Positions 1-5,441 of a stretch of DNA of 5,441 bases are shown piece by piece; position 1 is the first letter of the stretch, and each line of letters starts with the position of its first letter. The stretch comes from Limiplasma pullistercoris (GTDB lineage: Bacteria > Bacillota > Clostridia > Christensenellales > Aristaeellaceae): positions 1 through 5,441 of the forward strand of contig DVMC01000026.1 of the NCBI GenBank assembly GCA_018715165.1, written 5' to 3'. The notes under the pieces were generated by a model that saw only the letters and a program-made list of their open reading frames with translations, made no database searches and was not told where the DNA came from. A program made the position numbers and the translations under genes.

Positions 1-755
1 ATGCTGGGGAAGCCAACGGCCAGAATGCTCCTGAATACGGAGGCTTCAGGCCGGAACCCACGCCAGACCACCTTGAGCTCGTGGTTCTTCAGCTGGTTGA
101 GCACAAAGCCCAGCAGCATGCCGCCGATCTGACCGATCACCGTGGCCGCCGCCGCGCCCGCCACGCCCATCTGCGGGAAGCCCAGCAGGCCGAAGATCAT
201 GATGGGGTCCAGAATGATGTTGATCACCGCGCCGGTCAGCTGCGTGGTCATGGACAGCATGGTGTTGCCGGTGGCCTGCATCATGCGCTCAAAGGAGATG
301 GACAGGAACAGGCCGAAGCTGAACACCGTCACGATGCTCAGATAATCGCCCGCCATGCGCTGCAATTCCACATCCGGCGTGAACACGTGAAAGAAGCTGC
401 GGGAACCCAGCAGGCCAAAGAGCAGGAACAGCACGAAGCCGCCCAGCTCCAGCAACATGCCGCAGCGGGCCGCGTCGCGCGCCTCGTCGGGCCGCTTCTG
501 CCCCAGCTTGCGGCTGATGAGGCTGTTGATGCCTACGCCCAGGCCCGTGGCCACGGCGATCATGAGCAGCTGGACGGGAAAGGCCAGCGATACGGCCGTG
601 AGCGCGTCCGGGCTGTAGCGTGCCACGAAGATACCGTCCACCACGTTGTAGAGGGCCTGCACCAGCATGCTCACCATGATGGGGACGGATACCTTGGTCA
701 CCAGCTTTCCCATGGGCATGGTGCCCAGCATTTTTGAACGTTCCTGCTGTTCCAT
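1..755 (-). CDS. MATE family efflux transporter, N-terminal part (gene continues past the window edge)
   Basis: A multidrug and toxic compound extrusion (MATE) antiporter, a membrane protein that exports drugs or metabolites in exchange for Na+ or H+. The minus strand reads openly from ATG at 755 to position 1: 251 residues of a family usually near 450, so the first of two six-helix bundles is present. Hydrophobic segments lie at about residues 18-40, 52-78, 97-117, 138-156, 168-190 and 196-220. Family-typical stretches are DGIFVARYSPDALTAVSLAFP (residues 40-60, written here only to show register, with LISRKLGQ at 79-86 following), ATGNTMLSM (161-169), NIILDPIMIFG (179-189) and MGVAGAAAATVIGQ (196-209). 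The start at 755 is supported by AAGGAG 8 nt upstream (764-769 on the minus strand). An in-frame ATG 15 codons further up (798-800) has no ribosome binding site. It is divergent from the TetR gene, which suggests regulation by it. Family is certain; substrate cannot be told. Confidence 0.95.
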   Translation of the reverse strand, partial: MEQQERSKMLGTMPMGKLVTKVSVPIMVSMLVQALYNVVDGIFVARYSPDALTAVSLAFPVQLLMIAVATGLGVGINSLISRKLGQKRPDEARDAARCGMLLELGGFVLFLLFGLLGSRSFFHVFTPDVELQRMAGDYLSIVTVFSFGLFLSISFERMMQATGNTMLSMTTQLTGAVINIILDPIMIFGLLGFPQMGVAGAAAATVIGQIGGMLLGFVLNQLKNHELKVVWRGFRPEASVFRSILAVGFPS

Positions 756-840
756 AAACGCTTCTCCTTGTGTGCTTAGTTTTTTATTGAAAAGTAACAT
801 GCGGTGAAAGAGGGCCCCGGCATAAAACCGCCAGTCTAAT

Positions 841-869
841 ATGATAGTGAAAAAACGCACGGCCGTCAA
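841..869 (-). promoter_or_regulatory. Predicted promoter of the MATE gene
   Basis: On the minus strand TTGACG (869-864) and TATCAT (846-841) are separated by exactly 17 nt, a good sigma-A/sigma-70 arrangement (5/6 match at -35, 4/6 or better at -10). Transcription would begin near position 834, giving a leader of about 80 nt before the ATG at 755. I see no convincing riboswitch or attenuator in that leader, only short GC stems. Prediction by eye; not tested. Confidence 0.6.
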
Positions 870-890
870 GAACTTTTTCCTGTTTTGCGG

Positions 891-900
891 CCTTGTACAA
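891..900. promoter_or_regulatory. Candidate operator palindrome between the divergent promoters
   Basis: The perfect 8-bp palindrome TTGTACAA (893-900) sits between the -35 boxes of the MATE promoter (ends at 869) and the tetR promoter (starts at 917). The related stretch CCTTGTTAAAA recurs at 935-945, overlapping the tetR -10 box. TetR-family repressors bind dyad sites in such divergent regions, so this is a plausible operator half or core. The palindrome is short (TetR operators are usually 14 bp or longer), so the call is tentative. Confidence 0.3.
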
Positions 901-916
901 AGACATCAAGGCGAGG

Positions 917-946
917 TTGACAACGCGCCGTGCCCCTTGTTAAAAT
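917..946 (+). promoter_or_regulatory. Predicted promoter of the tetR-type gene
   Basis: A perfect -35 box TTGACA (917-922) is followed after 18 nt by TAAAAT (941-946), preceded by the extended -10 dinucleotide TG (938-939). Transcription would start near 953. This excludes the in-frame GTG at 930, which lies between the -35 and -10 boxes, as the start of the regulator. The -35 is embedded in the small palindrome GTTGACAAC (916-924), and arms TTGACAA (917-923) and TTGTTAA (937-943) form an imperfect inverted repeat across the promoter, consistent with autorepression. Confidence 0.7.
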
Positions 947-957
947 CAGGGAAAGAC

Positions 958-963
958 AGGAGG
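958..963 (+). promoter_or_regulatory. Ribosome binding site that fixes the tetR start
   Basis: AGGAGG lies 8 nt before ATG 972. It is a consensus Shine-Dalgarno sequence at ideal distance and selects ATG 972 over the upstream in-frame GTG at 930. Confidence 0.85.
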
Positions 964-971
964 GGGAAGCA

Positions 972-1541
972 ATGCCGCGCAGGGTAAAGTTTGACCGGGA
1001 AAGTATCATTCGTGCCGCGCTGGATATCGTGCGCGAGGGAGGACCCGAGGCGCTTAACGCGCGCGCCGTGGCGGCGCGGCTGGGCAGTTCCACCCAACCG
1101 CTCTACAGCGGGCTGGGGAGTATGGACGAGCTGCGGGCGCAGGTATACGCCCGCGCGGCGGCGCTGTTCAACGAGCGGATGGCCGAATGCGGCGCCGAGG
1201 GAGTGCCTCGCTACAAGGCCTGTGGGCTGACGCTGCTGCGCTTTGCCAATGAGGAGCGCGCTCTCTACCGCTTGCTGTTCTTGAGCGACATTGTGCGCGT
1301 GGCCAATGCCAGAGCATGCCTGGAAGAAACGGCGAGCCGCGCGCATGAGGCCGTTATAGCCGTCACAGGCTATCCGCTGGAAATCGCCCGTGACTTTCAC
1401 CGGCATATGTTTATCTTCACGCAGGGCATGGCGTCTTTGATCGCCACGGGCTGCGTGCCTTATGATGAGGCGTATTGCAGCACCATGCTCGATGACGAGT
1501 ACACGGCGCTGCGAAAGTTCTACGATGAGCGGCAAGCGTAG
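972..1541 (+). CDS. TetR/AcrR family transcriptional regulator
   Basis: A predicted DNA-binding repressor of 189 residues, the normal size for TetR/AcrR proteins. The N-terminal helix-turn-helix domain spans about residues 7-55: helix 1 (FDRESIIRAALDIVREGG, 7-24), then ALNARAVAARLG (27-38) and the recognition-helix region SSTQPLYSGLGSMDEL (39-54), which occupies the place of the usual YYHFGSKEEL-like stretch. The remaining residues (about 60-189) are an all-helical ligand-binding and dimerisation domain; TetR C-terminal domains vary and the ligand cannot be inferred. The start is set by AGGAGG 8 nt upstream and by the promoter at 917-946. It is divergent from the MATE transporter gene, the usual layout for a local efflux-pump repressor, so it probably controls that gene and itself (inference). 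No hairpin terminator follows its stop, so transcription may continue into ppk. Confidence 0.93.
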   Translation: MPRRVKFDRESIIRAALDIVREGGPEALNARAVAARLGSSTQPLYSGLGSMDELRAQVYARAAALFNERMAECGAEGVPRYKACGLTLLRFANEERALYRLLFLSDIVRVANARACLEETASRAHEAVIAVTGYPLEIARDFHRHMFIFTQGMASLIATGCVPYDEAYCSTMLDDEYTALRKFYDERQA

Positions 1542-1568
1542 ACAGCCGCTTCTTTGATGTGCTATAAT
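1539..1568 (+). promoter_or_regulatory. Predicted promoter of the ppk-cysE-cysS cluster
   Basis: A perfect -10 box TATAAT (1563-1568) with extended TG (1560-1561) is preceded, after 18 nt, by TAGACA (1539-1544), a 5/6 match to the -35 consensus. The -35 box overlaps the tetR stop codon (1539-1541). Transcription would start near 1575, which rules out the in-frame ATG at 1567 as the ppk start and leaves a leader of about 37 nt. No T-box or other long leader structure fits in this space. Confidence 0.7.
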
Positions 1569-1597
1569 GATAGATGACCGATTTGCAAGGGGAACGG

Positions 1598-1609
1598 AAG
1601 GACGGGGGA
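1598..1609 (+). promoter_or_regulatory. Ribosome binding region that fixes the ppk start
   Basis: A purine-rich stretch contains AAGGA (1598-1602, 9 nt before ATG 1612) followed by GGGGGA. It is weaker than the AGGAGG of tetR, but together with the promoter position it selects ATG 1612. Confidence 0.6.
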
Positions 1610-1611
1610 AT

Positions 1612-3687
1612 ATGGGTACGGCGCACAAACGCAAAGCGGAGCGGCACGCCATCCAGAACCGCGAACTGAGTTGGCTTGCGTTTAACCGGAGAGTACAGCA
1701 GGAGGCGGACAATCCCGACAACCCGCTTCTGGAACGCGCCAAATTTCTCGCCATCGTCACCTCCAACCTGGACGAGTTTATTCAGGTGCGCTACCAGCGC
1801 ATCTACCAGGCTGCCAAGGAGAAGACAAAATTCGGCGGCGTTGCTGGGCCGAGGCTCTACCGGCGCGTCAACCGCGAGGTCCTGCGGCAGAACAACGCCC
1901 AGTATCTGCTCTATGAAGGTATCCGCAGCGAGCTGTATTTGCAGGGCGTCAGGCTCTATCCTACCTTCTCACTGGACGAGGACCATATCCGGCGCGAAAA
2001 GGCGCTGTTTGAAAAGGAAATCCGCCCCTTTCTGAAGGTGGAGCCGCTCAGGGACAGCCGTCCCCGGCAAAAACAGCTCTACCTGTTGGTCAAGCTCACG
2101 CGCGCCCGGCACAGGGCGGGCCCGTTTTATCTGGTGGGGCTGCCCGCGGCGCTGCCCCGCCTGTTCGACCTGTCCAAAACCAAGGGGGAGCAGTGCCTCA
2201 TCCGCGTGGAGGACGTGGTCAAGCACTACCTGCACCGCCTGTTTCCCAAGGACCAGGTGGAGCATGCGGCGGTGTTCCGCATCATCCGCAATCAGAATTT
2301 CCCCGTCGAAGAGCGCACGGGGGATGATATCGTGCCGGCTGTGCGCGAGATGCTCGCCCATCGCCTGGGGGGCGATGTGATGCGCCTGGAGGCGGAGGAG
2401 CGCATGAGCGAGGAGATGCTCACGCTGCTGATGCAGCGCTTCGGGCTGGAAAGAGAGCGGCGCTACCGGGTCACGGGGCCGCTGGATCTGAATAGAATGC
2501 TGATGAACCTCTATGCGCAGGTCAAGCGGCCGGAGTTGAAATACCCGCCCGCCCAGCCCGTGGAGCGCAACGAACTGATGGGCCGGGACGCGTTCGAGCA
2601 GATCGACCGGCGCGACTGGCTGCTCTACCATCCCTACCATAGCTTTGCGCCGGTGGTGCATCTGATGAAGCTGGCCGCGCAGGACCCGACGGTCCGCGCC
2701 ATCCGCCAGACGCTCTACCGCGTCAGCGGCAACAGCCCCATCGTGGCGGCGCTGGCCCAGGCCGCGGAAAACGGCAAGGAGGTGCAGGTGCTCTTCGAGG
2801 CGCACGCGCGCTTTGACGAGGAAAACAACCTCTACTGGGGCGAGCGCCTCGCGCGCGCGGGCTGCCATGTGATGTACGGCCTGCCGAACATGAAGACCCA
2901 CAGCAAGGTTACGCTCTTTGAGCGCGAGGTGGACGGCCAGACGCGCCGCGAGGTGCATCTGGGCACCGGCAACTACCACGACGGCACCGCGCGGCTCTAC
3001 ACCGACTTTGGCCTGCTCACCGCAGACCCCGTGCTCACCGCCGACGCGGCCGTCTTCTTCAAGGGGCTGGAGACAGGCGGCGCGGAGGCGCTGGAGCAGC
3101 TGGTCACCGCCCCCGATTTGCTCGCGCCCACGCTGCTGGACCTGATCGAGCGCGAGCGCGAGCACGCCCTGGCCGGACGCGGCGCGCGCATCGTGGCGAA
3201 GATGAACTCCCTCTCGGACAAGGCGATCATCAAAGCGCTGCTCAATGCCGGGCGCGCGGGCGTGGAGATCGACCTGATCGTGCGCGGCATCTGCTGCGTG
3301 ATTCCCGAAATCCAGGGTGTGAGCGACAACATCCACGTGCGCTCCATCGTGGGGCGGCACCTGGAGCACGCCAGGGCCTTCGTGTTTGAAAACGGCGGAC
3401 AGCGCGAGGTGTACCTCTCCTCGGCGGACTGGATGCCGCGCAATCTCTACCGCCGGGTGGAATTGATGTTCCCCGTGAAGGACGCGGCGCTGGCCCGCGC
3501 GGTGGAAAACGTGCTCTACCTGCAATGGAACGACACCGAAAAGGCCCGCAGACGGCTGGCGGACGGCGAGTATCTGCTCTCGCCCCGTCACGCCGGCGGC
3601 CTCAACGCCCAGGAAACCCTGCTTAAGGATGTGGAAGGCGTGTTTGCGGGCCGGTATGTGGAAAAGGCGCCCAGGGCGCAGGCGTAG
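1612..3687 (+). CDS. ppk: Polyphosphate kinase 1
   Basis: PPK1 reversibly moves the gamma phosphate of ATP onto a growing inorganic polyphosphate chain; in characterised members it is a peripheral membrane or cytosolic oligomer. The protein has 691 residues, almost the same as E. coli PPK. Domains by comparison with that enzyme: N domain about 1-105 (NRELSWLAFNRRV from residue 16, SNLDEFIQVR 51-60), head domain about 106-315, and two phospholipase-D-like C domains, about 316-495 and 496-680. Key residues are present: His430 in MKTHSK (equivalent to the phosphorylated His435), His586 in RHLEHAR (His592), Arg370 in QTLYR and Arg400 in ARFDEENN (the Arg375/Arg405 pair), Tyr463 (Tyr468) and Arg558 in VRGICC (Arg564). 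Equivalences are from memory of the family, not an alignment. All catalytic positions are intact, so it should be active. It starts the cluster with cysE 25 nt downstream; no ppx (exopolyphosphatase) gene is adjacent in this window. Confidence 0.97.
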   Translation: MGTAHKRKAERHAIQNRELSWLAFNRRVQQEADNPDNPLLERAKFLAIVTSNLDEFIQVRYQRIYQAAKEKTKFGGVAGPRLYRRVNREVLRQNNAQYLLYEGIRSELYLQGVRLYPTFSLDEDHIRREKALFEKEIRPFLKVEPLRDSRPRQKQLYLLVKLTRARHRAGPFYLVGLPAALPRLFDLSKTKGEQCLIRVEDVVKHYLHRLFPKDQVEHAAVFRIIRNQNFPVEERTGDDIVPAVREMLAHRLGGDVMRLEAEERMSEEMLTLLMQRFGLERERRYRVTGPLDLNRMLMNLYAQVKRPELKYPPAQPVERNELMGRDAFEQIDRRDWLLYHPYHSFAPVVHLMKLAAQDPTVRAIRQTLYRVSGNSPIVAALAQAAENGKEVQVLFEAHARFDEENNLYWGERLARAGCHVMYGLPNMKTHSKVTLFEREVDGQTRREVHLGTGNYHDGTARLYTDFGLLTADPVLTADAAVFFKGLETGGAEALEQLVTAPDLLAPTLLDLIEREREHALAGRGARIVAKMNSLSDKAIIKALLNAGRAGVEIDLIVRGICCVIPEIQGVSDNIHVRSIVGRHLEHARAFVFENGGQREVYLSSADWMPRNLYRRVELMFPVKDAALARAVENVLYLQWNDTEKARRRLADGEYLLSPRHAGGLNAQETLLKDVEGVFAGRYVEKAPRAQA

Positions 3688-3696
3688 GCATACGCC
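3681..3696 (+). other. Perfect stem-loop across the ppk stop codon
   Basis: GGCGTA (3681-3686) and TACGCC (3691-3696) form a perfect 6-bp stem with a 4-nt loop GGCA; the ppk stop codon TAG (3685-3687) lies in it. It is followed by purines, not a T run, so it is not a classical intrinsic terminator. It ends just before the cysE ribosome binding site AAGGA (3700-3704). It could affect mRNA stability or translation of cysE after ppk, but a 6-bp stem may also occur by chance in GC-rich DNA. Confidence 0.4.
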
Positions 3697-3712
3697 GGGA
3701 AGGACGGAACGG

Positions 3713-4468
3713 ATGAACGACTGGAAAACGCTGGTGCGCGAGGACCGCGAGGCGGTTTTGGCCCGAGACCCCGCCGCCAAGTCCATGGCGGAGGTGCGGC
3801 TGTGCTACCCCGGGCTGGTGGCGCTCAAATCGCACCGGCGGGCGCATGCGCTCTATGAAAGAGGACATGTGCTGCTGGCTCGGTGGATCAGCCAGCGTGC
3901 CCGGCACCGCACGGGCATCGAGATTCACCCGGGCGCGACGATCGGCCGCCGGGTGTTCATCGATCACGGCGACGGCGTGGTGATCGGCGAAACCACCATT
4001 ATCGGCGACGATGTGACCATCTATCAGGGCGTCACGCTGGGCGGCACAGGCAAGGATATCGGCAAGCGCCACCCCACCATCTTGAACGGCGTCACCATCG
4101 GCGCGGGGGCCAAGGTGCTGGGGCCCATCACCATCGGCAACAACAGCAAAGTGGGCGCGGGCGCGATCGTGCTCAAGGATGTGCCGGACAACTGCACCGT
4201 GGTGGGCAACCCCGGCCGCATCGTCAAAAAGGAGCATCCCCAGCCCGCCGGCGAGGTGGACCTGGACCAGGTCAACCTGCCCGACCCCATGCTGGACCGC
4301 ATGGAGGCGCTGGTCAAGCGGCTGACGGTGCTTGAGAGCTGCCTGGCGCAGCATGCGCGACGCCTGGGCTGCGAGGGCTGCGACGCGGCTCCGGAGGACG
4401 CGCCCTGCCACGGGCGATGTACCTACGGCGATGAACTTCTTTCCGAACCCGCCGACACAGCGCAATAA
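3713..4468 (+). CDS. cysE: Serine O-acetyltransferase (short type) with cysteine-containing C-terminal tail
   Basis: Transfers acetyl from acetyl-CoA to L-serine, giving O-acetylserine, the precursor that cysteine synthase turns into cysteine; cytosolic. The 251-residue protein has a short N-terminal helical part (about 1-65), as in Bacillus-type enzymes, rather than the long one of E. coli. A left-handed beta-helix of hexapeptide repeats follows (about 68-172: IHPGATIG, VVIGET, VTLGGTG, VTIGAGAKVLGPITIG, KVGAGAIV). Catalytic residues are seen: Asp84-His85 in FIDHGDG (E. coli Asp157-His158) and His120 in KRHPT (His193). After residue 190 come a probable amphipathic helix (DPMLDRMEALVKRLTVLESC) and a tail with Cys220, Cys223, Cys232 and Cys236. 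The chain ends in Gln, not in the terminal Ile that docks into cysteine synthase in E. coli-type complexes. ATG 3713 was chosen for AAGGA 8 nt upstream. It lies 25 nt after ppk and 13 nt before cysS, so probably co-transcribed. Confidence 0.95.
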   Translation: MNDWKTLVREDREAVLARDPAAKSMAEVRLCYPGLVALKSHRRAHALYERGHVLLARWISQRARHRTGIEIHPGATIGRRVFIDHGDGVVIGETTIIGDDVTIYQGVTLGGTGKDIGKRHPTILNGVTIGAGAKVLGPITIGNNSKVGAGAIVLKDVPDNCTVVGNPGRIVKKEHPQPAGEVDLDQVNLPDPMLDRMEALVKRLTVLESCLAQHARRLGCEGCDAAPEDAPCHGRCTYGDELLSEPADTAQ

Positions 4469-4473
4469 AGGAG
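4467..4473 (+). promoter_or_regulatory. Ribosome binding site of cysS overlapping the cysE stop codon
   Basis: AAAGGAG overlaps the last two bases of the cysE TAA (4466-4468) and lies 8 nt before the cysS ATG at 4482. Ribosomes ending cysE would sit on this site, so the two genes are likely translationally coupled. Confidence 0.75.
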
Positions 4474-4481
4474 CGAACAGC

Positions 4482-5441
4482 ATGCAGATCTACAACAGCA
4501 TGACCCGGAAAAAGGAACCCTTTGTGCCCCTTCACGAGGGCAAGGTGGGCATCTATGCCTGCGGTCCTACGGTATACAACTTCTTTCACATCGGCAACGC
4601 GCGTCCCTTCATCGTCTTTGACGTGCTTCGCCGCTATCTGGAATATCGCGGCTACGAAGTGACCTTCGTGCAGAATTTCACCGACATCGACGACAAGATG
4701 ATCCGCCGCGCCAACGAGGAGGGCGTGACCGTCGGGGAGATCGCCGAGCGCTACATCGCCGAGTACTTCACCGACGCCAAAGCCCTGGGCATCCGCCCGG
4801 CCACGGTGCACCCCCGCGCCACCGAGCACATCCCGCAGATCATCGCCCTCATCCAGCGGCTCATCGACAAGGGCCTGGCCTATGAATCCCAGGGCGACGT
4901 GTACTACCGCGTCCGCGCCTTCCCCAGCTACGGCTGCCTGTGCGGGCAGAACCTGGAGGACCTGGAGAGCGGCGCGCGCGTGAGCGTGGACGAGGTCAAG
5001 GAGGACCCGCTGGACTTTGCCCTCTGGAAGGCGCAGAAACCCGGCGAACCCGCCTGGGAAAGCCCCTGGGGAATGGGCCGCCCCGGCTGGCACATCGAGT
5101 GCTCGGCCATGAGCACCACCTACCTGGGTGAGACGTTCGATATCCACGGCGGCGGCAAGGACCTGCTCTTCCCGCACCACGAAAACGAGATCGCCCAGAC
5201 CTCCGGCGCCACCGGAAAGCCCTACGTGCGCTACTGGATGCACAACGGCTTTATCAACATCGACAACGAGAAGATGTCCAAATCCAAGGGCAATTTCTTC
5301 ACCGTGCGCGATATCTCCAGAGAGTTTGACCTGGAGGCCGTGCGCCTGTTCATGCTCTCGGCGCATTACCGCAGCCCCATCAACTTCAGCCGCGACCTCA
5401 TCGAGGCGGCGGCCAGCAGCCTGGAGCGGCTCTACAATGCG
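4482..5441 (+). CDS. cysS: Cysteinyl-tRNA synthetase, N-terminal part (gene continues past the window edge)
   Basis: A class I aminoacyl-tRNA synthetase that activates cysteine with ATP and loads it onto tRNA-Cys in the cytosol. The window holds 320 residues of a usual length near 460, covering the catalytic Rossmann domain; the anticodon-binding part is beyond the edge. Seen motifs are the HIGH signature as HIGN (36-39, in YACGPTVYNFFHIGNARPF, 25-43), NFTDIDDKM following strand 2, RPGWHIECSAM around 201-210, FPHHENEIAQ (230-239) and the KMSKS loop (264-268). The zinc ligands that sense the cysteine thiol are all present: Cys27, Cys207, His232 and Glu236 (E. coli Cys28, Cys209, His234, Glu238). 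One oddity is YGCLCGQNL, with Cys152 and Cys154 where most relatives have YGKLSGQNL. It lies 13 nt after cysE, as in the cysE-cysS pair known from other Firmicutes. Confidence 0.98.
   Translation, partial: MQIYNSMTRKKEPFVPLHEGKVGIYACGPTVYNFFHIGNARPFIVFDVLRRYLEYRGYEVTFVQNFTDIDDKMIRRANEEGVTVGEIAERYIAEYFTDAKALGIRPATVHPRATEHIPQIIALIQRLIDKGLAYESQGDVYYRVRAFPSYGCLCGQNLEDLESGARVSVDEVKEDPLDFALWKAQKPGEPAWESPWGMGRPGWHIECSAMSTTYLGETFDIHGGGKDLLFPHHENEIAQTSGATGKPYVRYWMHNGFINIDNEKMSKSKGNFFTVRDISREFDLEAVRLFMLSAHYRSPINFSRDLIEAAASSLERLYNA

Noticed and set aside
81..737. A 218-codon plus-strand frame inside the MATE gene
   Set aside because: Composition is extremely rich in His, Gln and Ala, as expected for the antisense of a membrane protein gene; the minus strand carries an uninterrupted MATE protein with its own promoter and ribosome binding site.
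756..800. Upstream in-frame ATG (798-800, minus strand) adding 15 residues to the MATE protein
   Set aside because: No Shine-Dalgarno sequence precedes it, and the strong AAGGAG sits directly before ATG 755; MATE proteins usually start shortly before the first helix, as the 755 start gives.
812..817. GGGCCC palindrome in the MATE leader
   Set aside because: A 6-bp GC palindrome is expected by chance in DNA of this composition and lies downstream of the predicted start without dyad extension.
930..971. Upstream GTG start adding 14 residues to the TetR protein
   Set aside because: The GTG lies between the predicted -35 and -10 boxes and has no ribosome binding site, while ATG 972 has AGGAGG at 8 nt.
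1542..1611. T-box or riboswitch before ppk-cysE-cysS
   Set aside because: The leader from the predicted start near 1575 is only about 37 nt, with no T-box core, specifier loop or terminator hairpin; the gaps before cysE and cysS are even shorter.
906..1766. A 286-codon minus-strand frame opposite tetR and the ppk start
   Set aside because: It spans the intergenic region, all of tetR and the beginning of ppk in antisense and has no ribosome binding site or family signature.
3681..3712. Intrinsic terminator between ppk and cysE
   Set aside because: The 6-bp hairpin is followed by a purine-rich ribosome binding site and no T tract, so it should not end transcription.
1969..3786. A 605-codon open frame on the minus strand opposite ppk and the start of cysE
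   Set aside because: It lies wholly antisense to a clearly recognisable PPK1 and the start of CysE, has a His/Gln/Ala/Arg-rich shadow composition typical of GC-rich antisense frames, matches no family I know, and crosses the junction of two real genes.
3623..4483. A 286-codon minus-strand frame opposite cysE
   Set aside because: Antisense to a full CysE with catalytic residues; shadow of the GC-rich codon pattern.
4314..5366. A 350-codon open frame on the minus strand opposite cysE/cysS
   Set aside because: Antisense to intact CysS motifs, low-information Gly/Ala/Val/His composition, and its span runs from the 3' part of cysE into cysS. A shadow frame.

Overview
The window looks like a chromosomal segment of a GC-rich, low-complexity-intergenic bacterium, most likely a Firmicute of the Clostridia (a gut-type lineage such as Christensenellales or Oscillospirales would fit). 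The reasons are strong AAGGAG-type ribosome binding sites 8-9 nt before nearly every start, sigma-A-like promoters, a short (Bacillus/Clostridium-type) serine acetyltransferase, and the cysE-cysS gene pair that is common in Firmicutes. The taxonomic assignment is an inference. No mobile element, CRISPR array, tRNA or rRNA was seen.

Left part (1-971): a MATE-family multidrug/Na+ or H+ antiporter gene runs leftward and leaves the window at position 1, so only its first 251 residues are present. It is separated by a 216-nt AT-richer intergenic region from a TetR/AcrR-type regulator gene running rightward (972-1541). Both genes have recognisable divergent promoters, and short TTGT-based repeats lie between and on them. 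The likely picture is a TetR-type repressor controlling itself and the divergent efflux pump.

Right part (1539-5441): a good extended -10 promoter, whose -35 box overlaps the tetR stop codon, reads into a co-directional cluster: ppk (polyphosphate kinase 1, 691 aa, complete), cysE (serine O-acetyltransferase, 251 aa, complete) and cysS (cysteinyl-tRNA synthetase, first 320 residues, cut by the window end). The gaps are 25 nt (ppk-cysE) and 13 nt (cysE-cysS), so the three are probably one operon. CysE makes O-acetylserine for cysteine synthesis and CysS charges tRNA with cysteine, so they form a cysteine supply-and-use pair. PPK makes polyphosphate from ATP, and its link to the other two is positional only.

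No previously undescribed system is evident: all five genes belong to well-known families. The points worth a second look are small: the operator-like repeats in the divergent region, a perfect stem-loop across the ppk stop codon, a cysteine-bearing C-terminal tail on CysE, and the coupling of polyphosphate synthesis to a cysteine operon without any visible T-box.
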